Positions 35,638 to 44,374 of a stretch of 64,000 bases of DNA are shown here, piece after piece. This DNA is from an uncultured Gemmiger sp. GTDB lineage: Bacteria; Bacillota; Clostridia; Oscillospirales; Ruminococcaceae. The DNA lies in contig CALWNO010000009.1 of the NCBI GenBank assembly GCA_944382785.1, positions 1 to 64,000 of the forward strand. The letters run 5' to 3'. Each line of letters opens with the position of its first letter. The stretch's first letter is position 1. The position numbers and the translations under genes are program-made. The notes below the pieces were generated by a model that ran no database searches, had not been told where the DNA came from, and saw nothing but the letters and a program-made list of their open reading frames with translations.

Positions 35638-36933
35638 TCAGAGGTCAGGAACGGGGTCACCGGGTTCCAGGGTCACCCCGCCGTCCGGCGGCAGACCCAG
35701 CGCCATGCGGCGCAGCAGGTCCAACGCATACAAAGCGGCCCGGGTCCGGATGATGGACCGCTCCTGGTAGCCGCCCAGCTCCAGCCGCATAAGGTAGGCG
35801 CGTTGGTTGCGGGCGTCCGCACCGCCCAGATAGACCGTTCCCACCGGCTTGCCGGGCAGCGCCCCGCCGGGGCCTGCCAGGCCGGTGATGCCCACGGCCA
35901 GATCGGCACCGGAGGCCTGCAAGGCCCCCCGGGCCATGGCCACGGCCACCGGGCCGGAGACCACGTTGTATCGCTGGATCATGGCCGGGTCCACCCCCAG
36001 CAGGCAGCTTTTGGCCTGCTCGGCATAGGTGACGAAACCGAAGCCGAATACCTCGCTGGCGCCGGGGACGCTGGTGATCTTTTCGGCCACCAGACCGCCG
36101 GTACAGCTTTCGGCGGTGGCAGCGTGCAGGCCGCGCTCCCGCAGAATGCGTACCACCGTATATTCCAGACCAGGCACGTCGGTATCGTAGGCGTTATCCC
36201 CCAGAACTTTCCGGAATTCCTCGATCCGCGCGCGGCATGCCTTTTCGGCCTCTTGGGCGGTGGCAGCCCGGGCAGTGACCCGGATCTCGCTCTCCCCTGT
36301 CTTGCAGTAGATGGCGGCTGTGGGGTTTTCGCTTTCAAACAGAGCCGCCGCCTTGCTGGCAATGCGGCTTTCGCCCCCCAGCACCCGCAGAGTCACCGAA
36401 TGAATGGTGCAGTTCTGTCTGGCCTGCAGAGCCGGGCGGACCTGCTCGGCCCACATGGCCTTCATCTCCCGAGGGACCCCGGGCATGAGCACGGCCGCGT
36501 GGCCCTGTTCATCCTCAAACCAGGCGCCGGGGGCGGTGCCGTGGTCGTTGGGAATCTTGTGGCCGCGGGTGGGTACCATGGCCTGCTTGCGGTTGTTCTC
36601 GCTGGGGACGCGGTCGGTACGGGCAAAAAAGGCCAGAATCTTGTTCCATTCGTCCTCATCGAAATGCAGGGTATCTCCGAAAGCTTCGGCCACCGTCTCC
36701 TTGGTCAGATCGTCGGCGGTGGGGCCCAGCCCGCCGGAAAACACCAGCAGGTCGCTGCGCTGCCGGGCCTGGGTCACCAGTTCCCGCAGGCGGGCGGTGT
36801 TGTCCCCGATCACATGCTCATGCAGCACCGAGATGCCCAGCTCCGCCAGTTCCCGGCTCAGGAACTGGGCGTTGGTGTTGACGATATCTCCCAGAAGAAG
36901 TTCGGTTCCCACACAGATGATTTCTGCGGTCAT
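35638..36933 (-). CDS. cinA: CinA-family protein: MoCF-like domain plus nicotinamide mononucleotide amidase domain
   Basis: 431 aa. N-terminal MoaB/MogA-like domain (1-170; GTELLLGDIVNTNAQFL, FSGGLGPTADDLT, MPGVPREM), a middle domain (about 178-255), and the C-terminal PncC-type domain with ATAESCTGGLVAEKI (272-286), the catalytic Ser in ESCTGG, and GLAGPGG. The family recycles NMN (deamidation) and in some members hydrolyses ADP-ribose. The start at 36933 lies behind CGGAGG. It follows thiI by 27 bases, and a degenerate copy of its residues 180-415 forms the N-terminus of the next gene. Confidence 0.93.
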   Translation of the reverse strand: MTAEIICVGTELLLGDIVNTNAQFLSRELAELGISVLHEHVIGDNTARLRELVTQARQRSDLLVFSGGLGPTADDLTKETVAEAFGDTLHFDEDEWNKILAFFARTDRVPSENNRKQAMVPTRGHKIPNDHGTAPGAWFEDEQGHAAVLMPGVPREMKAMWAEQVRPALQARQNCTIHSVTLRVLGGESRIASKAAALFESENPTAAIYCKTGESEIRVTARAATAQEAEKACRARIEEFRKVLGDNAYDTDVPGLEYTVVRILRERGLHAATAESCTGGLVAEKITSVPGASEVFGFGFVTYAEQAKSCLLGVDPAMIQRYNVVSGPVAVAMARGALQASGADLAVGITGLAGPGGALPGKPVGTVYLGGADARNQRAYLMRLELGGYQERSIIRTRAALYALDLLRRMALGLPPDGGVTLEPGDPVPDL

Positions 36934-36960
36934 GGCCAATGCCTCCGTACAAGTAGTCAA

Positions 36961-38154
36961 TCAGAATTCGGGCTGGTCCCCGATGCGCACATAGATCTTT
37001 TCCACCGTGTCTGCCGCCACCTGTTCCAGCTCGGCCAGGCCGGGCATCTCGGCCTCGGCGGCGTTGATCTCGGCCAGGGTGGGCTTGGTTTTGGGATGAG
37101 GCGGGGTGAAGATGGTGCAGCAGTCCTCATAGGGTTCGATGGACGTTTCAAAGGTGCCGATCTTGCGGGAAATGGCCACAATATCGGTCTTGTCCATGCC
37201 GATGAGGGGACGCAGCACCGGCAGGTCCTGGGCGGCGTCGGTGCAGGCCAGGGCCGCCATGGTCTGGCTGGCCACCTGGGCCAGGCTCTCGCCGGTGATC
37301 AGGGCTTCCATCCCCGTCTTGGAGGCCACCTTTTCCGCAATGCGCAGCATGCTGCGGCGCATGAGCACGGTGAACAGCGGAGCGGGGGCATGGTCCCGGA
37401 TATACTCCTGGGGCTTGGTATACGGCACCACAAAGAGCACGCAGTCGCCGATATACTCGGACAGTTCACAGGCCAGGGCCTGGACTTTCAGCTTGGCGCG
37501 CAGGCTGGTGTAGGGCGGGCTGGCAAAGTGGATATGGTGCAAAGCCAGGCCACGGCGGGCCATGCAGTAGGCGGCCACCGGGCTGTCGATGCCGCCGGAC
37601 AGCAGGTTCAGCGCCCGGCCGCTGGTGCCCACCGGCAGGCCGCCGGCGGCTTCCTCCTTGGGTCCGTGGACGTAGGCGCCCTTATCCCGGATCTCCACCA
37701 TGATCTCCAGCTGGGGATTGTGCACATCCACCCGCAGATAGTTGTGGTGGGACAGGATGTAGGCCCCCAGCTCCCGGCAGATCTCCGGGCTCTTCATGGG
37801 ATACTTCTTGTCGGCACGCTTGGCCTCCACCTTGAAGGTACGCACGCCACGCAGCCGGTGGCCCAGGTAAGCTTCGGCGGTGCGGCAGATGTCCTCAAAG
37901 TCCTTGGAGCAGCAGACGGCCCGGCTGATCTTGACAATGCCGAAAACCTTGGAGATGCGGCGGTAGGCCTCGTCCACGTCCAGGTCCTCCTCCTGAGGCT
38001 CGATGAAGACGGTGCTCTGGGCAGAATAGACCTTGAAGGGGCCCAGGTCCTCCAGGCGGTGGCGGATGCTCTTGGCAAGGCCGGCTTCGAACTTGCCGCG
38101 GTTCAGGCCTTTCAGGGTCATTTCGCCCTGGTAGGCAAGGATGATCTCTTTCAT
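36961..38154 (-). CDS. thiI: tRNA 4-thiouridine synthase ThiI, form without rhodanese domain
   Basis: 397 aa. N-terminal ferredoxin-like and THUMP domains (1-165; FKVEAKRADKKYPMKS typical), then the PP-loop ATPase with LLSGGIDSPVAAY. It adenylates U8 of tRNA and transfers sulfur from a cysteine desulfurase persulfide. The C-terminal rhodanese domain of enterobacterial ThiI is absent, as in most Firmicutes. The upstream gene encodes a cysteine desulfurase, the sulfur donor in B. subtilis-type (NifZ-ThiI) pairs. GAGAGGA precedes the ATG. ThiI may also serve thiazole synthesis, but no thi biosynthesis genes are nearby. Confidence 0.95.
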   Translation of the reverse strand: MKEIILAYQGEMTLKGLNRGKFEAGLAKSIRHRLEDLGPFKVYSAQSTVFIEPQEEDLDVDEAYRRISKVFGIVKISRAVCCSKDFEDICRTAEAYLGHRLRGVRTFKVEAKRADKKYPMKSPEICRELGAYILSHHNYLRVDVHNPQLEIMVEIRDKGAYVHGPKEEAAGGLPVGTSGRALNLLSGGIDSPVAAYCMARRGLALHHIHFASPPYTSLRAKLKVQALACELSEYIGDCVLFVVPYTKPQEYIRDHAPAPLFTVLMRRSMLRIAEKVASKTGMEALITGESLAQVASQTMAALACTDAAQDLPVLRPLIGMDKTDIVAISRKIGTFETSIEPYEDCCTIFTPPHPKTKPTLAEINAAEAEMPGLAELEQVAADTVEKIYVRIGDQPEF

Positions 38155-38171
38155 GCGATTCCTCTCAGTTA

Positions 38172-39314
38172 TCAGATATGCTGCAGTTCCTGCAGGCCGC
38201 TTTTCAGCCCTTCCAGCAGGGCGTCCACGTCCTCGGGGGTATTGTCGGCGCAGAAGCTGACCCGCAGCGCGGTGTCGATGGTGTTGTCGTCACAGCCCAT
38301 GGCGGTCAGGGTATGGCTGGGCTCGCCCTTCTCACAGGCGCTGCCGCTGGACACGTACACATGCCGGTCGGACAGATAGTTGAGCATGGTCTGGCTCTTG
38401 ACGCAGTGCTGGCTGAAATTGAGCACCTCCGGCACCGCGTTGTCCGGGGAGTTGATGGTCACTTCCGGGATTTGGGCCAGGCCGGCGCGCAGGCGCTCAT
38501 TCAGCGCCTGGATGGCGGCGGTGCGGGCGGCCATGGTGCGGGCGCCCTGCTCGGCCGCCACACCCAGGCCCACAGCGTAGGGCAGGTTTTCGGTACCGGG
38601 GCGCACCCCGCTTTCCTGTCCCCCGCCCAGAATGGGCGCGGTCCAGTGGTAGCCGCTGCGCAGGTACAGGGCGCCGATGCCTTTGGGGGCGTGGACCTTG
38701 TGGCCGGACACCGCCAGGCTGTCCACATTCTTCAGAGGCACCCGCACCCGCAGCCAGGCCTGCACCGCGTCCACATGGACGGCACAGCGGGAGTTGCGTT
38801 CCTTGACCCCGGCGGCAAACCGGGCAATGTCCTGCCGGGCGCCGGTCTCATTGTTGACGGCCATGCAGCAGGCCAGGACGGTGTTCTTGTCCACAGCCTC
38901 GATCATGGCATCCATATCCAGGGTGCCGTCGGCCCGGGGCATGATCTCCACCACCGTGAAGTCCTGGTCTTTCAGCGCCCGGATGGGCAGCTGCACGCTG
39001 GGATGCTCAAACCCCGAGACCACGATCTTGTTGCCCCAGCTGCGGCGGGATGCCACGGCACCCAGGATGGCCAGGTTGTTGCTCTCGGTGCCGGTGGCAG
39101 TGAAGTAGAGTTCCTTGGACTGACAGCCCAGCGTTTTGGCCACCTTGGCCCGGGCCGTGCTCAGCGCTCCGTGGGCCAGCACCGCCGGGTCGTACAGGCT
39201 GGAGGGATTGGCCCAGTGGTGCAGCATGGCCGTATGGATGGCATCGGCCACGGCAGGGTCCACCATGGTGGTGGCGGCATTGTCAAGATAATGCAGGTCA
39301 GCGTCAAAACGCAT
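38172..39314 (-). CDS. Cysteine desulfurase, NifS/IscS family, dedicated to ThiI
   Basis: 380-residue PLP enzyme that removes sulfur from cysteine as a protein persulfide. PLP-binding features are HVDAVQAW and SGHKVHAPKG, with the Schiff-base Lys. The active-site loop is SGSACEKGEPSHTL, with Cys in a short loop. It lies 17 bases upstream of thiI in the same direction, matching the NifZ (YrvO-like) desulfurase that serves tRNA thiolation. No iscU/sufU is adjacent, so a role in general Fe-S assembly is less likely. The ribosome site GAGGT lies 12 bases before the ATG, rather far. Confidence 0.93.
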   Translation of the reverse strand: MRFDADLHYLDNAATTMVDPAVADAIHTAMLHHWANPSSLYDPAVLAHGALSTARAKVAKTLGCQSKELYFTATGTESNNLAILGAVASRRSWGNKIVVSGFEHPSVQLPIRALKDQDFTVVEIMPRADGTLDMDAMIEAVDKNTVLACCMAVNNETGARQDIARFAAGVKERNSRCAVHVDAVQAWLRVRVPLKNVDSLAVSGHKVHAPKGIGALYLRSGYHWTAPILGGGQESGVRPGTENLPYAVGLGVAAEQGARTMAARTAAIQALNERLRAGLAQIPEVTINSPDNAVPEVLNFSQHCVKSQTMLNYLSDRHVYVSSGSACEKGEPSHTLTAMGCDDNTIDTALRVSFCADNTPEDVDALLEGLKSGLQELQHI

Positions 39315-39398
39315 GGATGTTCAGAACCTCTTTTCCGGAATTTATGGTCTGCGCGGGACAAAAAGACGTCTAAAAATGCGCAAACCGATACAGAATAG

Positions 39399-39404
39399 AT
39401 TATA
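39399..39404 (-). promoter_or_regulatory. -10 box of the desulfurase-thiI-cinA operon
   Basis: Perfect TATAAT on the minus strand, 85 bases before the start. The best -35 is TTGTGT 18 bases upstream, which is weak. Confidence 0.5.
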
Positions 39405-39459
39405 GCATGGTCCCATAGTCAAACACAAGCTTGCCTGCCAAAAAATCACAGGTTGCGTG

Positions 39460-39499
39460 AAAAAAGGGCCGGGAAAGGCAGAATCCTGTCTTTCCCGGC
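39460..39499 (-). terminator. Terminator after the first Fe-S aldo/keto reductase
   Basis: Minus strand: GCCGGGAAAG (39490-39499) pairs with CTTTCCCGGC (39468-39477), then CC and a run of six T. Confidence 0.88.
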
Positions 39500-39516
39500 G
39501 GGAAGATCTGATCAAA

Positions 39517-40530
39517 TTATTCTCCGAAATGCTCCACGACCTTCTTGAGCATCTGGCGGATGGGCAGCTGATAGGGGCAGCGTGTCTCGCAGGCGCCGCA
39601 CTCCACGCAGGCGCTGGCCTTCACCTTCAGGGTGGCGTACCGCTGGCGGGCCCAGTCCTCCAGACCGTAGCGGGAGATATACCCGTCAAACAGGAAGGCG
39701 CTGGGAATCTGGATGCCCACGGTGCAAGGGGCGCAGTAGTTGCACCGGCGGCAGAACTGGGTGCCCAGGGCGTCCCGGACCTTCTGGCAGGCGGCCTGCT
39801 CCTCCGTGGTGAGGGGGGCGATGTTGGCGGCCCCCTCCAGGTTGGCGGTGAGCTCCGCCGGGTCGGCCATGCCCGGGATGGCCACGGTCACATTGGGGTT
39901 GGACAGCACGTACCGCATGGCCAGGCGGCCGTCCTCGATGGCACCGCCGGCCAGGGGTTTCATGGCAATGAAGCCCTTGCCCTTGGCGGCACACCCGGCG
40001 ATGAGCTCGGCGCCCTGCTGTTCCACAATATTATAAGGGAACATGATGGTCTCGATCTCGTCCACTTCCAGGGCACGCTCAAAGACGGCGGCCAGATGGG
40101 CGGTCAGGCCGATGTGGCCCACCTTGCCCTCCTTCCTGGCTTCGATCAGCGCTTCCAGAGAACCGCCGGGCGCCAGAATGGTCTCCAGATCCTTCAGGCT
40201 GGGGTTGTGGAACTGATACAGCTCGATGTGGTCGGTGCGCAGGTTTTTAAGGCTTTCGGCCAGTTCCGCGCGCATATCCCCAGCGGTGAGGGCCCGGCAT
40301 TTGGTGGCCAGCACGAACTCGTCCCGCAGGCCCAGCTCCTCCAGAGACTGTCCGATCCAGCTTTCGCTGACGGTGTAGGCACGGGCGGTGTCGATGTAAT
40401 TGATGCCCGCCTCATGCACGGCTTTGAGCAGGGCGCGGGTACCAGGCTGGTCGATGCGCTGGATGGGAATGCCGCCGAATCCCAGGCGGGAGATGGTCAG
40501 GCCGGTCTGGCCAAGAGGTACATACTGCAT
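39517..40530 (-). CDS. Aldo/keto reductase with C-terminal ferredoxin-like 4Fe-4S domain (first copy)
   Basis: 337 aa. The N-terminal AKR barrel has GFGGIPIQR, YIDTARAY (catalytic Asp and Tyr), and the Lys/His region ATKCRA and LYQFHNP. The C-terminal 80 residues hold two cysteine clusters, CRRCNYCAPC and CVECGACETRC, consistent with iron-sulfur binding. Such fused proteins are common in anaerobic Firmicutes and their substrates are mostly unknown. Strong RBS CGGAGG. Single-gene unit with its own promoter and terminator. A related protein of this type lies at 62477-63622. Confidence 0.9.
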   Translation of the reverse strand: MQYVPLGQTGLTISRLGFGGIPIQRIDQPGTRALLKAVHEAGINYIDTARAYTVSESWIGQSLEELGLRDEFVLATKCRALTAGDMRAELAESLKNLRTDHIELYQFHNPSLKDLETILAPGGSLEALIEARKEGKVGHIGLTAHLAAVFERALEVDEIETIMFPYNIVEQQGAELIAGCAAKGKGFIAMKPLAGGAIEDGRLAMRYVLSNPNVTVAIPGMADPAELTANLEGAANIAPLTTEEQAACQKVRDALGTQFCRRCNYCAPCTVGIQIPSAFLFDGYISRYGLEDWARQRYATLKVKASACVECGACETRCPYQLPIRQMLKKVVEHFGE

Positions 40531-40577
40531 AGGTCACTGCCTCCGAATCATAGGGAAAATCAGGTATTTTCTTTGTT

Positions 40578-40606
40578 ATTATACCAGTTTTGCCGATGGT
40601 TGTCAG
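40578..40606 (-). promoter_or_regulatory. Promoter of the aldo/keto reductase gene
   Basis: Minus strand: CTGACA (40601-40606), 17 bases, TATAAT (40578-40583) with an extended TGG element. Confidence 0.85.
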
Positions 40607-40615
40607 CCATTTTTG

Positions 40616-40644
40616 TTGACATCGGCTTTTTGGTGCGCTAGGAT
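40616..40644 (+). promoter_or_regulatory. Promoter of proC-proB-proA
   Basis: TTGACA (40616-40621), 17 bases, TAGGAT (40639-40644). Divergent from and only 10 bases away from the reductase promoter, so the two may compete. Confidence 0.75.
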
Positions 40645-40688
40645 AAATCAAAAGACTTTTGTGGCAAAACGCCAGGGGGGTATCTGGG

Positions 40689-41495
40689 ATGACCTATGGA
40701 TTTATCGGATGCGGCAATATGGGCGGCGCCGTGGCGCGGGCTGTGTGCCGTGCCACCGACCCGCAGAATGTGGTGCTGGCCAACCGCACCCCGGCCAAGG
40801 CGGAAGCCCTGGCCAAGGAACTGGGTTGCCGTACGGCGGACAACGCCGGTGCAGCCGGATGTGATTATGTGTTTCTGGCGGTCAAACCCCAGATGATGCC
40901 CGGCGTGCTGGGCGATCTGGTGCCGGTGCTGGACGCCCGGCGCCAGAAGGGTGAGCGGTTCATTCTGGTGACCATGGCCGCCGGGCTGCCCATGCAGCGC
41001 ATTCTGGAACTGGCTGGCGGGCAGGGGCCCATCATCCGGATGATGCCCAATACCCCGGTGGCCCTGGGCGCCGGCATGATCCAGTATTGCAGCGAGCACG
41101 TCACCGAGGGGGAACTGGCCCAGTGGCTGGAGGTCATGGCCCCCGCCGGGCGGCTGGACGAAGTGTCGGAATCCCTCATCGACGCCGCCAGCTGCGTGTC
41201 CGGCTGCGGCCCGGCCTGGGTGTACCAGTTCATTGAAGCCCTGGCCGACGGCGGTGTGGCCGCCGGACTGCCCCGGGCCAAGGCCCAGGAATATGCCGCC
41301 CAGATGGTGCTGGGCAGCGCCCGCATGGTGTTGGAAAGCGGGCAGCATCCCGGCGCTTTGAAGGATGCCGTGTGCAGCCCTGGCGGTTCCACCATCCAGG
41401 GGGTACGCCTGCTGGAGGAACGGGCCTTCCGGGGAGCGGTGACCGACGCGGTGCTGGCCGCCTACAACAAGACCAAAGAAATGGCCAAGGGTTGA
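40689..41495 (+). CDS. proC: Pyrroline-5-carboxylate reductase
   Basis: Last step of proline synthesis (NADPH-dependent reduction of P5C). 268 aa. N-terminal Rossmann motif GFIGCGNMGGAV (4-15), IRMMPNTP in the middle, and the C-terminal signature with LPRAKAQEYAAQMVLGSARM and DAVCSPGGSTIQGVRLLEE. The ATG at 40689 is chosen because GGGGGG precedes it and the protein begins at the conserved MTYGFIG; ten in-frame codons upstream are not conserved. First gene of the proC-proB-proA operon, which gives the full route from glutamate to proline. Confidence 0.95.
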   Translation: MTYGFIGCGNMGGAVARAVCRATDPQNVVLANRTPAKAEALAKELGCRTADNAGAAGCDYVFLAVKPQMMPGVLGDLVPVLDARRQKGERFILVTMAAGLPMQRILELAGGQGPIIRMMPNTPVALGAGMIQYCSEHVTEGELAQWLEVMAPAGRLDEVSESLIDAASCVSGCGPAWVYQFIEALADGGVAAGLPRAKAQEYAAQMVLGSARMVLESGQHPGALKDAVCSPGGSTIQGVRLLEERAFRGAVTDAVLAAYNKTKEMAKG

Positions 41496-41517
41496 TGCCC
41501 TGTGAAAGAGGATTGAC

Positions 41518-42288
41518 ATGCGTATCGTAATCAAGATCGGCACCAGTACCCTGGCCTATGCGGGCGGACGGCTGAACATCCGCCACACCGAGGAACTGGT
41601 CAAGACCTTCAGCGACCTGAAAAATGCCGGGCACGAGATCATCCTGGTGTCCTCCGGTGCCATCGGCATGGGGGCGGGCAAGCTGCAGATCGACCGCCCC
41701 ACCGACATGGCCACCAAGCAGGCGGCCGCCTCGGTGGGTCAGTGTGAGTTGATGTACACCTACGACCGATTGTTTACCGAATACAACCACACGGTGGCCC
41801 AGATCCTGGTCACCCGGGAGGACTTCAACAGCCCCACCCGGCTGATGAATCTGGAAAACACCATCTACCGCCTGCTGCAGCTGGGAGCTATCCCCATCAT
41901 CAACGAAAACGACAGCGTTGCCACCGAGGAGATCTCGGTGGGCGACAACGACACCATGGGCGCGTTGGTGGCCAAGTACATGCAGGCGGACCTGCTGGTC
42001 CTGCTCAGCGACATCGACGGGCTGTACACCGCCGACCCTCACACCCATCCGGAAGCGGAGCTCATCCGCAATGTGCCGGAGATCACCCCCCAGGTAGAGG
42101 CTCTGGCCGGAGGGGCCGGCAGCAAACTGGGCACCGGCGGCATGGCCACCAAGATCATGGCAGCCAAGCTGGCCACCTCTGCCGGGGTGGATATGGTGAT
42201 CGCCAACGGCGCCAACGCCCTGGTTTTGTATGATATTGTGGCAGGCCGTCCGGTGGGCACCCGCTTTGCGGGACGCGCCCGCCGCTGA
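41518..42288 (+). CDS. proB: Glutamate 5-kinase, short form without PUA domain
   Basis: Phosphorylates glutamate to glutamyl-5-phosphate. 256 aa, only the amino-acid-kinase domain: VIKIGTSTLA (4-13), LVSSGAIGMGAGKLQ (near 42-56), INENDSVATEEI and GDNDTMGALVA. The C-terminal PUA domain of the E. coli enzyme (367 aa) is absent, as in a number of Firmicutes. GAGGA lies before the ATG. It sits 22 bases after proC and 24 before proA, in one operon. Feedback inhibition by proline is usual for the kinase domain. Confidence 0.95.
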   Translation: MRIVIKIGTSTLAYAGGRLNIRHTEELVKTFSDLKNAGHEIILVSSGAIGMGAGKLQIDRPTDMATKQAAASVGQCELMYTYDRLFTEYNHTVAQILVTREDFNSPTRLMNLENTIYRLLQLGAIPIINENDSVATEEISVGDNDTMGALVAKYMQADLLVLLSDIDGLYTADPHTHPEAELIRNVPEITPQVEALAGGAGSKLGTGGMATKIMAAKLATSAGVDMVIANGANALVLYDIVAGRPVGTRFAGRARR

Positions 42289-42312
42289 CCGTCCGAAAAG
42301 GAGGAGTGACCC

Positions 42313-43602
42313 ATGACCACCCATGAAATTCTGCTCAATGCCCAATCCGCCCGCCTGCCTCTGGCCATGGCGGACAGCGACACCAAAGACGCCGCCCTGG
42401 AAGCCATGGCGGTAGCCCTGGTGGCCGCCCAGGAGGAAATTCTGGAAGCCAACCGCCGGGACCTGGACGCTGCCCGGGGCCGGGTGAGCGAGGTGATGCT
42501 GGACCGCCTGGCCCTGACCCCCACCCGCCTGGCCGACATGGCCAAGGGGATGCGGGAGGTGGCCGCCCTGCCCGACCCGGTGGGTGCCGTACTGCGCAAG
42601 ATCGTGCGGCCCAACGGCATTTTGATCGAAAAGACCGCGGTGCCCATGGGCGTCATTGCCATCATTTATGAAAGCCGCCCCAACGTCACCTCCGATGCCG
42701 CCGCCCTGGCCATCAAGGCGGGCAGTGCCTGCGTGCTGCGCTGCGGCAAGGACGCCTGGGCTTCCTGCCATGCCATTGTGGAGGCGCTGCGCCAGGGTCT
42801 TGCCAAAGCGGGCCTGCCCGAGACATCGGTGAGCCTGATTGAGGACACCACCCATGCTTCGGCCAACGAGCTGATGACCGCCGACGGCCTGGTGGACCTG
42901 CTGATTCCCCGGGGCGGTGCCGGGCTCATCCGGGCCTGTGTGGAAAACGCCACCGTTCCCTGCATCCAGACCGGCACCGGCATCTGCCACATCTATGTGG
43001 ACAAGGCCGCCGACCAGGAGATGGCCCTGAACATCATCGAAAACGCCAAAACCAGCCGTCCCAGCGTCTGCAACGCGGCGGAGGTCTGCCTGGTGCACCA
43101 GGACATTGCGGCAGAGTTCCTGCCCAAGCTGAAACAGCGACTGTGCACTGACCGGGCGGCCGCCGGGCTGACCCCGGTGGAACTGCACCTGGATGCGCGG
43201 GCCGCCGCAGTGATCGACGGGGTTCCCGCCGGGCCGAAGGACTTTGACACCGAGTACCTGGACTACAAGATGGCCGTGGGCGTGGTGGACAGTTTGCAGG
43301 CGGCTATCGACCACATTGCCGCCCATTCCACCCACCACAGTGATGCCATTGTCACTGCCGACACCGAGGCGGCCGCCCGCTTCACCACCTGTGTGGACAG
43401 CGCCGCGGTGTACGTGAATGCTTCCACCCGGTTCACCGACGGCGGAGAGTTCGGCCTGGGCTGCGAGATGGGCATTTCCACCCAGAAGCTCCACGCCCGC
43501 GGTCCCATGGGCCTGGCGGAACTGTGCACCTACAAATACATTGTACACGGCAACGGCCAGATTCGGGGCGGTTCCTCCGCCAAGCTGGTGCAGGGGTGCT
43601 GA
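42313..43602 (+). CDS. proA: Glutamate-5-semialdehyde dehydrogenase (gamma-glutamyl phosphate reductase)
   Basis: 429 aa; reduces glutamyl-5-phosphate to glutamate semialdehyde with NADPH. Family pieces are [48 protein letters not shown], the catalytic-Cys region [12 protein letters not shown], and the C-terminal [28 protein letters not shown], which I list here as family landmarks split over residues 270-415. RBS AAGGAGG. End of the proline operon; a strong terminator follows 37 bases later. Confidence 0.96.
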   Translation: MTTHEILLNAQSARLPLAMADSDTKDAALEAMAVALVAAQEEILEANRRDLDAARGRVSEVMLDRLALTPTRLADMAKGMREVAALPDPVGAVLRKIVRPNGILIEKTAVPMGVIAIIYESRPNVTSDAAALAIKAGSACVLRCGKDAWASCHAIVEALRQGLAKAGLPETSVSLIEDTTHASANELMTADGLVDLLIPRGGAGLIRACVENATVPCIQTGTGICHIYVDKAADQEMALNIIENAKTSRPSVCNAAEVCLVHQDIAAEFLPKLKQRLCTDRAAAGLTPVELHLDARAAAVIDGVPAGPKDFDTEYLDYKMAVGVVDSLQAAIDHIAAHSTHHSDAIVTADTEAAARFTTCVDSAAVYVNASTRFTDGGEFGLGCEMGISTQKLHARGPMGLAELCTYKYIVHGNGQIRGGSSAKLVQGC

Positions 43603-43639
43603 GCCTCTCCGCGTTACTTTCACAGCCAAACCTTTCAAA

Positions 43640-43675
43640 GGGGCATCCGGTATTTTGCCGGATGCCCCTTTTTTT
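43640..43675 (+). terminator. Terminator of the proline operon
   Basis: Perfect 11-bp stem GGGGCATCCGG (43640-43650) / CCGGATGCCCC (43658-43668) followed by seven T. Confidence 0.95.
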
Positions 43676-43813
43676 GCCGGCTTTTCCACAAATTATGCTA
43701 TACTTTTCTCAAACAGGTGTAACCTCTCGGTTCCCAATGACGCTTACAGGGGTGAAAGTCCCTGTCTCCCGAAAAATTGCCCCCGAAAACCGAAAAGAAA
43801 GGAGAGGTTCTCC

Positions 43814-44374
43814 TTGGATGACACCTTCATTGTGGACCTGTATCTGTCCCGGGATGAATCCGCCATCCGCCAGACCAGCGACAAGTTCGGCCCCCGCCTG
43901 CGCGCCCTGGCCTATGACATCGTGCAGGATTGTCAGACCGCCGAAGAGTGTGAAAACGACACCTACTGGGCAGCCTGGAAAACCATCCCGCCCCATGAGC
44001 CCCGAACCTATCTATACAACTTTCTGGCCCGCATCACCCGGCATCTTTCCCTGGATGTCTGCCGTCGGCGGGACCGTCTCAAGCGCAAAGCTTACCTATG
44101 CGAACTCAGCGCCGAGATGGAACAGTGCATCCCCGCCCCCGATGATGTGGAATGCCGTGTGGACGATATCACCCTGGGCCGGGTCATCAATGCCTTTCTG
44201 GCCGAGCTTTCCCCGGAAAAGCGGAATATCTTTGTGCGCCGGTACTGGTATCTTGACCCGGTGTCTGCCATTGCCCGGCGGTATTCCCTGTCCGAAAGCA
44301 AGGTCAAGACCACCCTGTTCCGCTGCCGCAAGCTGCTGCGGGAACGTCTGGAAAAGGAGGGATTCCAACTGTGA
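43814..44374 (+). CDS. Sigma-70 family (ECF-like) RNA polymerase sigma factor, TTG start
   Basis: 186 aa. Region 2-like sequence lies at about 15-95, ending in FLARITRHLSLDVCRRRDRLKRK. A region 4 helix-turn-helix at about 125-186 reads LSPEKRNIFVRRYWY...AIARRYSLSESKVKTTLFRCRKLLRERL, typical of ECF sigmas. The frame has no ATG near the start; the TTG at 43814 follows GGAGAGG and the protein begins MDDTFIVDLYLSR, matching sigma region 2. The next gene starts inside its stop codon and encodes a one-pass membrane protein, the usual layout of a sigma and its membrane regulator. Signal and targets unknown. Confidence 0.87.
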   Translation: MDDTFIVDLYLSRDESAIRQTSDKFGPRLRALAYDIVQDCQTAEECENDTYWAAWKTIPPHEPRTYLYNFLARITRHLSLDVCRRRDRLKRKAYLCELSAEMEQCIPAPDDVECRVDDITLGRVINAFLAELSPEKRNIFVRRYWYLDPVSAIARRYSLSESKVKTTLFRCRKLLRERLEKEGFQL

